A stretch of DNA of 64,000 nucleotides from Hydnum rufescens UP504 (GCA_014904985.1 MU128922.1:381104-445103); one strand, 5' to 3'. Counted from the stretch's first letter, positions 37,021 to 48,010 are shown. Translations and numbers: made by a program. Notes: generated by a model from the letters alone, not told the origin.

Positions 37021-38660
37021 GAATTGATGTGAATATGGGGTGCAACTGCAAGTAAGGCATCTCATTCTTCTGATGATCGTGCTCGATCATACACCACAGA
37101 GGCATAATACAAGTCCATGGCCTGACACCCAATTTGAGTATAGTCAATGCTGGGGAGCATTATCAACTCAACACCCAAATAATTCTGGGCCTTGGCTCTT
37201 GCCCAAGTGCTCTCCAAGACTTCTTGTGCCAGCATGTAGTCCTTAAAATAGATGGACATCCTGTACACAATTCGTCCTTGTTTCTTTGACCGCTTTTTGT
37301 TAACATGAGAGTGACTTGTTGCCAATGCGCCCATTGAATGAAATTCTTCCAAGGTCTCTTGCTCATAGGGGAGAGCATTCTGGCCCTCAGATCCATCAAC
37401 CTGAAATTTGTTGATGGTAACAGCATACCAAGTCCCTAAGACAGGGATAGCAGCTGCAGCAGGAGGGCCAGTGACAGGAGAAGGGGTAATGGTAGAAGGA
37501 GAGGCAAGGGCGAGGGGGGGAACAATGGGGGGAGGAGGGACAATGGCAGCAGCAGTGGCAGGGGTGATGGTGGGAGGGCTGATGATGGGGGGGTCAACAG
37601 CAGGAAGGGCAACAGCAGGAGAGGCAATGGCAGGAGGGACAATGGCAGAAGGGGAGACAACAGTGAGAGAAGGGGCAGCAGCAGGGGTGACTGCAGGAGG
37701 GGTGATGGTGGGAGGGGCCACAGCAGGAAGGGTGATGGCAGGTGAGGTGATGGCAGGAGAGGCAACGACAGGTGAGACAATGGCAGAAGGGGAGGCAACA
37801 GTGAGAGGTGGGGAAATGGTGATGGGGGGGTCAACAATGATGGGAGAGGGGACGACAGCAGCAGGAACAGCAGCAGCAGGGGCAACAATGGGAGGAGCGA
37901 CAGCAACATGATGGATGATGGCAGCAGCAGGGGCAATGGGGGGGACAATGGCAGGAGGAACAACAGGGGAGGCAATGACAGGAGGGGCAGTCATGGGGGG
38001 TGCAGAAGCAGTTGCCATGGCCACATCATCAACAGAGATGGCAGCAAAGTTCATCTCCATTGTGGATTGCTCTTCGGCATCCACTGGAAGCCTCCCATGA
38101 TGTGAGGATGACTCAGCATGAACAGACTCACTCCAATCACTGGGAAGTAATCCAGCATCTCACAAGGACCCTATAGGGGGGGAGCAAGAATGATCCTGAA
38201 CATTGCAATGAGAACCACCCTCACCATGATGCAATGAACAATTATCCCCAGGTTGAGAATGGGAAATCGTCCACATATGGGAATGCTCTTGCCAATCAAA
38301 ATCCCAATCATAGACACCTCATGCTTTACCCCTCCAATGTGCCCTGAGATACCGAGCTAAAGGTGTTGCATCTTTGTTCTTCACCCTTACATGGTGATCA
38401 AGGACAACCATGATCCTCTGGTATGATGCAACATCACCCATGGCAGCATTCTGAATTAAATCGCGCCCTTTGTTCTCTGTGATATCACCCCATGAACACT
38501 GTTGGGGGGACAGTTGTTCATTATGTCTGGAAGGGGTAACAGTGGTGACAGCAGGCATGGGAGTGGGCATGATCTTGGGGATGGGACAGGGGAGAGCGGG
38601 ATGGGGGACATGGACATAATCAGGCTCATTGGGGAGGATGAAAGCTGGAGGGCTGTGCAA
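37021..38660 (-). CDS. downstream part of the Ulp1-bearing TE gene, Pro/Ala-rich
   Basis: From 38660 the minus strand reads LHSPPAFILPNEPDYVHVPH and on to 38319. A 340-codon frame starts at 38084 with an acidic head (MDAEEQSTMEMNFAAISVDD), then about 190 residues of PPAIVPPIAPAAA-type low complexity. A more ordinary domain follows (GTWYAVTINKFQVDGSEGQN, LPYEQETLEEFHSMGALATS, KKQGRIVYRMSIYFKDYMLA, ESTWARAKAQNYLGVELIML) and ends near 37062. It is the continuation of the protease-domain frame at 48011-48590, from which it is separated by the LTR element. Function of the ordinary domain unknown. Confidence 0.5.
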
Positions 38661-38695
38661 TGGGAAAATTGACTGTAATGCATGGTCATATCCCC

Positions 38696-39274
38696 TGTAA
38701 TATAGTACTCAAGGTTCCGTATGTACATAATTGTTATTTCCCTGTTCATCCCATCCTCTGTACAATTACATAATAGCGTGGCCACGACGATTCTAAGTCA
38801 CTGGCATGGTGGAATCAAATCCATCTTTTGCCTGGACTCCTTTGCTCTCGTGAGACCCATGAAACTACGCAGCCATGCGACCTAGTCACGTTATGACTCA
38901 CTCGGCGAAGCTACCCAAACCGTTGCCACAGAGCACGGTGTTAAGAAGGATAAGGGAGAGTCGCGTATGAGCGCAACTCTACTAAGTAAGCTCCCTGTCC
39001 CCACTTTATCAGCTGATCATCCCTTTGCCCTTAGATAGTAGTCTGGCCCTTTCGCCAGCTACTACCACACCTCCCACATTCCTTCCCCCTCTCCCTCCGC
39101 TTCTCCCATGTACGAGGTGAAGCCAGTGCTTAGCCTCGTGCGTGGCCTGCCCACTCAAAGCCAGTGCATAGAGCAGGAGGATTTCTCTCTTCCTTCTGTT
39201 TACAGGAACGTCGACTCTGCCTTGTCTAACGACGACTCCCACATATATTCGAAGTCAAATAACGTGATATTACA
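38696..39274 (+). repeat. 5' LTR
   Basis: Starts TGTAATATAG and ends GTGATATTACA, so it has TG...CA ends with the inverted repeat TGTAATAT/ATATTACA. It differs from the 3' LTR at about 40 sites, almost all C/T or G/A and mostly at CpG. Confidence 0.88.
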
Positions 39275-39688
39275 TTGGTTCCCTCTAGCTGATGAGGCGG
39301 TCGAACCAACTTCACCCTCTACATCTCACAACTCCCAATCTACCCTCTGTCTCCCTCCTCTGCACCCTATCATGAGCAAACTGCATGAAGATGCCCAGGC
39401 AGAACCCTCACATGGCAATCCCTCACTATGTCCCTTCGTCCCAACATGAGGACATTCTCTATCACGCCATGATGCACGAATGCGTAGCCATCCCACCTAG
39501 GTTACGTTCGAATGGAGTGCTATCGGGAAGTCACTCAATGCTTGGACAAACCGGTCAATGAGTACACCAACCCATTCTTGTCTGCTCCTGTCACCACCTA
39601 CCAGTTCCTAATGGTATGGACGAAGTTTGCCCCTGCACAATACAACCAGACATACTTCGTATACGACGAAGAGCAATGAGAATGGCAC

Positions 39689-41907
39689 ATGGATAGGGAA
39701 CTCCTAATTACAGTGCAAACGGGAATAGAGAGGCTACAGAATGTAATCTCAGATGTCATAGCTATAGTAGGGGAGGAAGACCATCGATTTGTAATAGATC
39801 ATGAAGGGAAATTGACAGAGCAGTTATGGATGTCCAAACGTATTGAGGAGCTAAGGATCGCCAATAAGCTGTTGAAGCTTCGCGTCGAACTGACCTTCGT
39901 GCGGCTCTATAAGCTGAGGAAACTCCACCAGGGCGAGACTCTCTCCACGCCCATGGCCTCTGAAGATTCTCTCCCTCCTACGCCCGAGTTGAGGGATCGT
40001 CTACATAAAGCCTGGCACAACCCCTGTCTCCCCATGAAGAAGGTTGCCAGGCGAGCATTGACTACAGGATGGGAGGCGATCCAAGGTGACATTGAAGGGA
40101 TGCGTCCTATCATAACTGCAATGAGGCACCCCTTTTTCGGGTAACCAAGTGTCAAAATTCGCCGAGTACGACATGAACCTGGAGGAAGTGCTCAACGTGC
40201 AGCCTCTTCCCAGGGTCGAGACCGATCCCCACAGCCTAGGTCTCTTCATCCCCGGCTCAGAATTCAAAGAGCCAAGTATCGGCACAAGTTTGGGCCCTGA
40301 TCAAGGCCCAAGGGTGGGGCCGGGCTCTATTATAAACCTGCCAGCCTGGCCAACGCCCCCTTCCAATCAGACAAGGCTTGGGAATTCATTGGCGCTCCGG
40401 GCCTCGTCGATTGACTTAGATGCTTCCCCTTCGAACTGGCAAGACATCCCCCTTTACGACTCTACGCCCAGAGAGTCAGCCACTCCTATGCAGCACCCCC
40501 AGAATAAGCTAGTGGCCATCTCGCAGCGAGTCTCTACACTGGGAGAAGGGCTACATAATGCTCTCTGGACCCCTTCCAGATCACAAGTCACGAATAGGGA
40601 GCCCACAGGATCCTGGGAAATGAGCCCTATAGGTGAACGCACCATGGGGAGGCATCCTAGTGGAGACCCCCTCATGCTTCAACCTGCGGGCCCTTCTTGT
40701 GCTTGTTTCCCTTCACCAATTATTTGATTAGGTGAGCAAACTCCACAGGAGAAGGAGACAAGTACCCAGGCTGTGCCTGGAACTCTGTCACAGATACCCC
40801 CACTTTGCCGGCCCTGGGAGCCACAAGGGCTCATGACTACTACACGAATATAGTCAAGATGGAACCCTTCTCCCTTTCATGCACTCTTTTCCCCCGTAAC
40901 CCCATGAGCATGCCCCTTTTGAAGCCTGGGAGCCAGCACACTGCCCCAACGCCTTCGCAAGGCTCTTCACAGAAGGAAAGCCCAGGACCCCCCATGGAGG
41001 ACTCCAAGGACAAGGGCCCTTTGCCCCCTCCCCCCTCTCGCCCACAGGGCTTGAACGAAGGTGGAGGCAGGCCTCCAAGTGACGGCGGCAAGCCTGGGCG
41101 AGGAGGAGGTTCAGGAGGGGGAGGCCCAGGGTGAGGCAGCCCAGCCCCAGGAGTACCTCCTAGTGGAGAATTCCCAGGTGAGAGTGGTTTCCTGGGCGCC
41201 CCTGGCCCTCCTGGCCCCCCCGGACCCCCAGGACCCCCAGGGCCTGTAGGAGCATTGTTCAATGCCCCCCATCAGGAGTGACTTGGGATAACCAGCTGAA
41301 ATGGGCCGCTGTCCCTGAATGGGATGGCGATCAGGACACGGCGATCAATTGGCTCTACGAGTGCAATGATCTTGTAGGGCTAGGTCCGGCGATAGAGAAC
41401 CAACTAGCCCAAATCGCCGCCTTCAGGTTCAAAGGGGCGGTGGCCATGGCTTGGTGGGCTCATTCAGTACCCATCAAGCACTCCATTGTACAGTCCTGGG
41501 ACACCCTACAAGAATGGGTACTGCACCAGGACTTGGGAGAGGCTTGGTATACGGCCCAACGAATTAAATATAATGAGGAAACTTTCCATAGTGTTGACCA
41601 CCTTGAAGAATCACCCGCTGAATACACCCAGCGACGCATCCTCCTTTCTCGCATTTTCCTGTGCTTCACACCCAATAGCCCTGAGGAAACAGCATTGGTG
41701 ATGAATAACGCCCCCACAGAATGGGATGTAGTATTGAGGTGGAGTGATAGACCCCCGATTGAATCAGTTCTAATGCGCGCCAAGCAGTTTCGAGGCAACG
41801 TTAGTAACGCAGTGGAGGTCTTCACAGCACTATTGACATCACCAGGAGATGAAAAACTCAAAGAGGGTGAATTTCATGGCACAGGAGGACGAAGAAGAAA
41901 GGAGTGA
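39689..41907 (+). pseudogene. Gag-like region of the LTR element, frame-broken
   Basis: Consecutive frames: 39689-40144 (helical, ITVQTGIERLQNVISDVIA, KRIEELRIANKLLKLRVEL, probable coiled coil); 40149-40727 (Ser/Pro-rich); 40805-41134 and on to a GPPGPPGPPGPPGPVG tract at 41190-41250; then 41278-41907, a capsid-like domain (QLKWAAVPEWDGDQDTAINW, FRFKGAVAMAWWAHS, WVLHQDLGEAWYTAQRIKYN, EYTQRRILLSRIFL). The Gly-Pro-Pro run before a W-rich capsid is typical of basidiomycete Ty3-type Gag. A one-base loss near 41279 (CAGGAGTGACTTGG) breaks the frame before the capsid, and stops separate the earlier pieces. No zinc knuckle was seen. Confidence 0.6.
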
Positions 41908-42399
41908 AAGAGACTCACTGCACTCCAAGTACAGCAACAATCCCGATGGGGCCTTCTACTACTCTAGTGAGGAAGCAGAAGGAGGGAAAGCCACTTCCAA
42001 CACTGGCTGTAAGATTTCTCCATGAAGTTCATGTAAAAATTCATGCTATGGCCATGAGCTTCGTGGGATAGCATTATCCATGAAGACCCACAAGTGCTGC
42101 TATGAGTCTATTTGTCAGCCGAGGAATGGGGGAGCAACTGGAGCAGGATCAAATAGCAATTATGAGCGGAGGCAGATGGATATATATGGGTAGGGGGTAT
42201 TGGGTTGGTCCCAGGGGATCCTAAATGGGTCAGTGGGCTATCCGGGGCAGGCTGGTCAGTCACATAGGGGACCTAATTTAGGTACCACTTTCGGGGCAGA
42301 AAATGGTACCTAATAGGTCCCCCAAACCTTACGGCCGAAATCAGGCCATTCCAATTCAGTTTTTGGGCCATCTGTCGGCCAATCCATGGCTGTGCTAGA

Positions 42400-42500
42400 T
42401 TATATACTTATTTATTATTATTTGTTTACATTTATTATTATTATTATTACTATTATTATATATCATATTACTATATACATATTACCCCCCCCCCCCCCGG
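42400..42500. repeat. TTA-rich microsatellite and C14 run
   Basis: Runs of TTATTA at 42405-42480 followed by about 14 C at 42485-42500, inside the left end of foldback element 1. Confidence 0.9.
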
Positions 42501-42701
42501 GGTCTGCCACCACAGGGCGGATGGTTCATGCAGGTTATGCACCGCATCTGCCCATCCCATACACCCCCGGTCGGGGGCCGGTTCCCTTTGGGCACTCCCT
42601 CGAGGGAGTCGGTTTTCGTTTGTGGGGCTCGTTCGCGGTTATCGTTTGCGGCGTCTCATTCGGGGTTCATATTTGGGTTCGCAGGGGTTCTGGTTCAGGA
42701 C

Positions 42702-43960
42702 CTAAAGAAATAATTGATGAAACATTAGTAGAACAGTAACCAGCACAAAAAAGCAGCTTATGCTGCTCTTTTTGCCCACAAGAACAAGAAGTGAAAATAA
42801 AAAAGAAAACATACTTTGTAGTACCCACACCCACTGTGGGAGTGTGGGTACTGGGCCGTATACTTGGTCGTACATACGGGTCCTCTCTGTGCCCATTGTT
42901 CGGGCGTTGATAAATGGGGTTGCAGGGGGGGCTCGCGTCGGTATTCGTTTGCAAGGGAAGTCAAGACCTAAAGGATAAGAGTTTTAAATTAGTTAAGAGT
43001 TAAACACCACGCAAAAAGAGCAGCTTTGGCTGCTCTTTTTGTGTGGGTGTAGCTACAGGGGGGGACGGGGACTCACCTTATATAGGACCACACACCCGCC
43101 GGGGCGGGTGTGTGATTTCTGGGGCCCGCATTGGGCGCGGTTTCATCCTCGTTTGGCGTGGTCGCGTCCTCATTTGGCGCGGCGCCGCATGTCACGTCGT
43201 TGGTATGTGGGCGTGTCATGTTGCGTTGGTGTGTCGCGTTGCTGTGTCGCGTTGGCATGTCGCATTGGCGGGTCGCGTTGGCGGGTCGCGTTGGCGTGTC
43301 GCGTTGGCGTTTGGGTTCTGGTCGTTTCGTGGGTACGTCGTGCGTTGGACAAAGGCACAGCTAGAATAATAAAAGACACATTAGTAAAAAGTTCGAAAGC
43401 AGTGCAAAAAGAGCAGCTTTCGCTGCTCTTTTTGTGCAGTTGTATTTACTGGGGGTCGGGGACTCACCTTATGTAGTACCACACACCCGCCGCAGCGGGT
43501 GTGTGGTTCCTGGGGCCCTCATTTGGCGCGTTGCCATGGGGTGCGTCGTTTGGCGCGTCTGCGTGTGGTGTGTCTTCGTGTGGCGTGTCTTCGTGTGGCG
43601 CGTCTTCGTGTGGCGCGTTGCCGTGTGTCGCGTCGTTTGCGCGTCTTTGTTTGGCGCGCTGCCGTCTGGGTCCTCGTTTTGCGGGTTTTCGTCGTGCCTT
43701 GGACCTCAGGCTTCAATCTAGAATAATACAGGAAATGTTAGTATAAAGAGTCAAAGGAGCGCAAAAAGAGCAGCTTTCGCTGCTCTTTTTGCGCCGTTGT
43801 ATCTACTAGACAAAACACTCACCTTGTGACCACACACCCGCAGCGGCGGGTGCGTGGTCGTGCGCTTGCCTTTTCGGGCGGCTGCTTGTTGTGGTTGCGG
43901 AGATGGGAAACAAGATGTAGATTCAACGCCGGCAATTGCCGATACTCAAGAAGCGCCCAA
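42702..43960 (-). ncRNA. left arm of foldback element 1: four hairpin-bearing introns (minus strand)
   Basis: On the minus strand introns fit at 43822-43718, 43467-43361, 43076-42968 and 42814-42702 (105-113 nt). Three start GTGAGT (the fourth GTATGT). Hairpin B (GCGCAAAAAGAGCAGC, short loop, complement) sits in the first half of each; the two nearest the centre have ACTAAC or ACTAAT followed by TATTCTAG, the outer two end CTTTAG. Each 5' site is preceded by hairpin A (ACACACCCGC, loop, GCGGGTGTGT): 43830-43858, 43480-43507, 43087-43117, and a weak one at 42826-42850. Segments between introns are about 140-250 nt, GC-rich, with repeated GCGTCGTTTGGCGCG-like words and no shared reading frame. 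Transcription is inferred, not shown. Confidence 0.65.
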
Positions 43961-44340
43961 GCGCTGGCGCTGCAAACACAGTACACAATAGTAACAAGCA
44001 TGTATATTTAAAATAAATACTATATAATAAATATCTGCCCAGGAAAACCCGAAGAAGCCAATGATAATGAGTCAGAGCTCAATAAGGCATGAGATGGCTA
44101 ATTGCAGAGTGGATTGGGCCAATTCGGATGTGTAGAAGTGGCCCAATCCACTCTGCAATTAGCCATCTCATGCCTTATTGAGCTCTGACTCATTATCATT
44201 GGCTTCTTCGGGTTTTCCTGGGCAAATATTTATTATATAGTATTTATTTTAAATATACATGCTTGTTCCTATTGTGTACTGTGCTTGCAGTGCCAGCGCT
44301 TGGGCACTTCGCGAGTGTCGGCAATTGCCGGCGTTGAATT
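43920..44340. repeat. central palindrome of foldback element 1
   Basis: Arms 43920-44121 and 44139-44340 are inverted copies around a 17-base loop (44122-44138). The inner 130 bases are almost perfect; the outer part (AACGCCGGCAATTGCCG, GCCCAAGCGCTGGC) differs at a few sites, several of them CpG to TpG or CpA on one side only. It is AT-rich next to the core and is the natural place for a two-way promoter or a replication hairpin. Confidence 0.92.
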
Positions 44341-46150
44341 TCGCAACTACGCAGCCACACCCAGCAACGAAATGCGACCGCACAACCACGACACAACAGC
44401 AGCAGCAACAGCAGCAGCAACAGCAGCAGCAGCAGCAGCAGCAGCAATAGCAACAGCAGCAGCACAGCAGCAGCAACGGCAGCAGCAGCAACGGCAACAG
44501 TGCATGACCACGACCACGCGCACACACACCCGCTGATGTGGGGTGGTGGTCATAAGGTAAGTTTTATCTCAATAGATACAATAGCGCAAAAAGAGTAGCA
44601 CAAGCTACTCTTTTTGCACTGCTGTGAATTTTTATACTAACGTACTTTTATTATTCCAGGTCATGGCCTGGTCCCAGGTACCGAACGAAACCCCGCCAAA
44701 CGAACCAAACTAACGACACCACGCCAAATGAACCCCACCGAACGAAATCCCGCCGAGCAAAACCATGCCAAATGACAATGCAATACGACGGAGGACGCCA
44801 GCGATGGGACGGGCCGATCGAGCGGCTCAAACGACACCACGCCCAACGACACCGCGACATCACGCCCCACAGAACCACACCGCTGAGGGGGTGTGGTTCT
44901 ACATAAGTAAGTAAGGCTAACGGCGCAAAAAGAGCAGCGAATGCTGCTCTTTTTGTGCTGGTTTTAATTTAAAACTAACACGTTATTTATTATTCTAGGT
45001 TATCGCCTGAAGTACATACAGCAAGATGAAGACCCGCCGAACGAACCCCCCCCCCGCAAATGACAACGCCCCCGCGAAACGAAAGCCACAAACGCGCCCC
45101 GCCAAAAGAACGAGCGCCAAACAAAACCCAGGAACGAGGACACACGACACAGGACCACGGAACCCCCCAGACAAACCACACACCCGCTTCGGCGGGTGTG
45201 TGGTAATCTTAAGATAAGTTTTTATTGCGCCAAAGGAGCAGCATACGCTGCTCCTTTCGTGTAGGTTTTTCTTTTCTTTTTACTAACATATTATTCATTT
45301 TTTATTATAGTTTCTAGGTTAACGAGTCCGCGCCCGACAACCCCCAAACCCACCTGAGCCCCGTACGAAAACCCGATAGAGGAAGGCACGCGACCGCGGT
45401 ACGAACGAGTACCACACCCGCCGAAGCGGGTGTGGTACTACAAGGTAAGTAAAGCTGTACACCCCCAATGGCGCAAAAAGAGCAGCGAATGCTGCTCTTT
45501 TTGCGCCAGTTTTAATTTTCTAACTAATACATGCATCATTCTAGGCTCTCGCTTTAAATGAAGACCCGTGAAAGGAAACTGCCCCCCCCCCCCGAAACGA
45601 TAACCCGCCGAAACCCATGACGACGAACACGCCGAACGAAGACACGAAACAACGCCGGAACCCACATGAACCATACATCCGCTACGGCAGGTGTGTGGTT
45701 CTATACAAGGTAAGTAACCTCGTACCCACAACGGCGTAAAAAGAGCAGCAGATGCTGCTCTTTTTACGCTGGTTTTAATTTTTTACTAACACATTATTGA
45801 TTATTCTAGGTACCGCCTTACCACAAACACCAAAATGAAGATCCGCCAAAGGAACCCCCCCCCCAGGGAATGACAACGCCCCCGCCACACGGAAACCAAC
45901 AACGCGACCCACCAAAACGAGTGCCAAACGAAACCCGCCGAACCGAGGAGTGAAACCAGGCCAGACCACACACCCGCTACCGCGGGTGTGCCCACCCCAA
46001 CAGACACCCAGGACCAGTCCAAACGACCGGCCCAACGGTGAACCGCCAAGCCACGGCCCCCCTTCCCTTGAAATGGCCAGCGAACGAGCCCGCCGTGCCC
46101 CGATGAAGAAGCGGAAGGCACCACACACCCGCTAGGCCGGGTGTGTGGTG
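44341..46150 (+). ncRNA. right arm of foldback element 1: five hairpin-bearing introns (plus strand)
   Basis: Introns fit at 44557-44659, 44907-44998, about 45215-45317, 45445-45544 and 45710-45809 (92-103 nt). Each carries hairpin B near its start, ACTAAC or ACTAAT and T-rich sequence, then CTAG or CCAG. The third has a mutated 5' site (AAGATAAGT). Hairpin A precedes the 5' sites, for example 45177-45203 and 45412-45437. Segments between introns are 127-247 nt, not multiples of three, and share words like GAACGAAACCCGCC. This is the mirror of the left arm. Confidence 0.65.
44395..44505 (+). repeat. CAG/CAA microsatellite
   Basis: About 35 trinucleotides of CAG type with CAA, CGG and ATA interruptions, in the first segment of the right arm. 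It is open as poly-Q or poly-A in different frames but lies in no supported gene. Confidence 0.9.
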
Positions 46151-46435
46151 CTACTAGGTTGTTCTTTTTTTTTTAATTTCTATGGACAGTGCCACACCCG
46201 CTTGAGCGGGTGTGGTGCTACTTAGTTTTTTTTTAAGTTTCTACAGATGGTACCACACACCCGCTCAAGCGGGTGTGTGCTACTAAGTAGTTTTTTTATT
46301 TTTTATTTTTATTTTATTTTTAAGGACGGTACCACACACCCGCCCATGCGGGTGTGTGGTGCTACTAAGTAGTTTTTTATTTTATTTCTACGGACGGTAC
46401 CACACCCGCCCAAGCGGGTGTGGTATTTTTTTACT
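46125..46435 (+). repeat. tail of hairpin-A-only repeats
   Basis: After the last intron, five hairpin A copies follow at 60-70-bp spacing (about 46122, 46191, 46252, 46330, 46400), separated by T-rich runs. Each has CACACCCGC, four to six loop bases, GCGGGTGTG, then GGTGCTACTA-like sequence. The intron half of the unit is lost in all of them. Confidence 0.88.
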
Positions 46436-46918
46436 AATTGAATTTTTAAATAAATAAATAAATAAATAAGTCCTAATTAGGTGAGTGCTCAACATGCAAA
46501 TGGGTAACCAGAAAGCCCGCCTAGGCAGGCCTCAAATATATGTATAATAAGTGATAATAAATAAATAATTATAAATGGAACACTATTATCACCGATAAGT
46601 CCATATGGCCTGCTGTCCTGCAAGTCTGAGATTCTCTAAGTCCCAGTTTCGGCCAATTTTCGGCCATTTCGGCCAATTCTGGGCCAGAAGGTGCAGGCCG
46701 TAAAATGGCCATTTCGGCCGGAATAGTGATGGGACCTACTTAGGTACCATTATCTGCCCCAAAAGTGGTACCTAACTAGGTAGGCTTAGATGACTGACCA
46801 AGGTGAGCCATACGAGGAAGGAAAATATCGCACGTGAAGTGAGGAAGTACAGAACCAGATCTTAGAGACGGTCAAGATACGTCGCACTGGGCGTAAGAAT
46901 GAATGTCCTATCCCAGAA

Positions 46919-47413
46919 ATGGTCCTCATAAGCAGCAGTCTAACTTGCCCCCCCGGCACGACATTCAAATCGGCTGACCTCATGCGGGTGTTCTACCCCC
47001 AAGGCCCCCCTCAGATTTTCAGGACCTCGCAAAGCCTCATGTCGCAATACTTGATCTCACCCCTAATCGCAATTCAATATCTTAAGCAGAGGGTGAATCA
47101 TCTCAAGCCTATCAAACATCCGTTCACTGCTCAGATCATCAAGGCCATGAATGAGGTATTAGGGGTACTCGGGAAACATCTATCATACAAAGATCCCATC
47201 AAATTCAACGTGCAAATCCCGTTCCTAGGCCCCCATTGTGATGTCCTCATGTGGCTAGCTCACGCCATCCCGGAAGTCGACCCCACCTCTATTGGGGCCC
47301 GGGGCACGTATGCTGGTGAACAATTTAGATGGAATGGGTGGTTCGAAAGGTATGAGATTACATTGGACGACCTAGGTATCGAAGACCTCAGTCTCCTGGA
47401 GCAAGAATCATAG
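46919..47413 (+). CDS. 3' open frame of the LTR element, unrecognised
   Basis: A clean 164-codon frame ending 19 bases before the 3' LTR. It contains GPPQIFRTSQSLMSQYLISP, IKHPFTAQIIKAMNEVLGVL, IPFLGPHCDVLMWLAHAIPE and FERYEITLDDLGIEDLSLLE. It looks like a folded protein but I see no protease, reverse transcriptase, RNase H, integrase or chromodomain motif. Its position between the foldback insertion and the LTR makes it part of the retroelement. Confidence 0.5.
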   Translation: MVLISSSLTCPPGTTFKSADLMRVFYPQGPPQIFRTSQSLMSQYLISPLIAIQYLKQRVNHLKPIKHPFTAQIIKAMNEVLGVLGKHLSYKDPIKFNVQIPFLGPHCDVLMWLAHAIPEVDPTSIGARGTYAGEQFRWNGWFERYEITLDDLGIEDLSLLEQES

Positions 47414-47432
47414 CGTCCATGCTGGGGGGCTC

Positions 47433-48010
47433 TGTAATATAGTACTCAAGGTTCTGTATGTACATAATTGTTATTTCCCTGTTCGTCCCGTCCTCTGTAC
47501 GATTACATAATAGTGTGGCCATGACGATTCTAAGTCACTGGCGTGGCGGAATCAAATCCATATTTTGCCCAGACTCCTTCGCTCTCGCAAGACCCATGAA
47601 ACTATGCAGCCACGCAACCTAGTCACATTACAACTCACTCAGCGAAGCTACCTGAACCGTCACCACAGAGCACAGTGTTAAGAAGGATAAGGGAGAGTCA
47701 CATACGAGCGCGACTCTACTAAGTAAGCTCCCTGTCCCCACTTTATCAGCTGATCATCCCTTTGCCCTTAGATAGTAGTCTGGCCCTTTCGCCAGCTACT
47801 ACCACACCTCCCACATTCCTCCCCCTCTCCCTCCGCTTCTCCCACATATGAGGTGAAGCCAGTGCTTAGCCTTGTGCATGGCCCGCCCACTCGAAGCCAG
47901 TGCATAGAGCGGGAGGATTTCTCTCTTCCTTCTGTTTACAGGAACATTGACTCCGCCTCATCTAACGATGACTCCCGTGTATATTCGAAGTCGAATAATG
48001 CAATATTACA
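47433..48010 (+). repeat. 3' LTR
   Basis: Same ends as the 5' LTR (TGTAATATAG...AATATTACA). Right after it the TE gene resumes on the minus strand. Confidence 0.88.

Larger units (their letters stand above)
42243..46809. mobile_element. foldback element 1, divergent hairpin-intron arrays
   Basis: The ends are inverted copies. Left reads GGTCAGTCACATAG...AATTTAGGTACCA (42252 on). Right, read on the minus strand, gives GGCTCACCTTGGTCAGTCA (46809 inward) then GTTAGGTACCA with GGGGCAGATAATGG. Inside are a left arm of intron-like units on the minus strand (42702-43960), a central 400-bp palindrome (43920-44340), a right arm on the plus strand (44340-46150) and a tail of four extra hairpins. No transposase is present. 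The family is defined by a second member at about 60525. Structure is like foldback transposons with inverted arrays of subrepeats, but the subrepeats contain complete splice signals. Confidence 0.75.
38696..48010 (+). mobile_element. LTR retroelement (Gag-bearing, no pol found) carrying a nested foldback element
   Basis: LTRs of 579 and 578 bp lie at 38696-39274 and 47433-48010. Flanks TCCCC (38691-38695) and TCCCT (48011-48015) are a probable 5-bp target duplication with one C/T change. The interior, without the foldback element at about 42243-46809, is about 3.6 kb: Gag-like frames at the left, one open frame at the right, a G-rich tract (CTGGGGGGCTC) just before the 3' LTR. No protease, reverse transcriptase or integrase motifs were found. 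So it is a deletion derivative or a non-autonomous element. I could not identify a primer binding site. Confidence 0.8.

Noticed and set aside
40840..41262. Minus-strand collagen-like GGPGGPGGPG protein
   Set aside because: It is the antisense reading of the Gly-Pro-Pro tract of Gag.
42702..43746. Overlapping open frames such as 43039-43476 with HTRRSGCV-type repeats
   Set aside because: They are translations of hairpin A and GC-rich spacers; spacer lengths are not multiples of three and both strands are open.
43770..43795. Hairpin B as bacterial-type intrinsic terminators
   Set aside because: The stem is preceded and followed by A and T runs because of its own palindrome; it lies inside introns of a fungal genome and is repeated in every unit.
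44395..44505. Poly-glutamine protein at the CAG repeat
   Set aside because: No flanking coding frame or start; it is a microsatellite in a foldback arm.
38696..48010. Autonomous retrotransposon
   Set aside because: No reverse transcriptase, RNase H or integrase motif is found between Gag and the 3' LTR, even after removing the foldback insertion.
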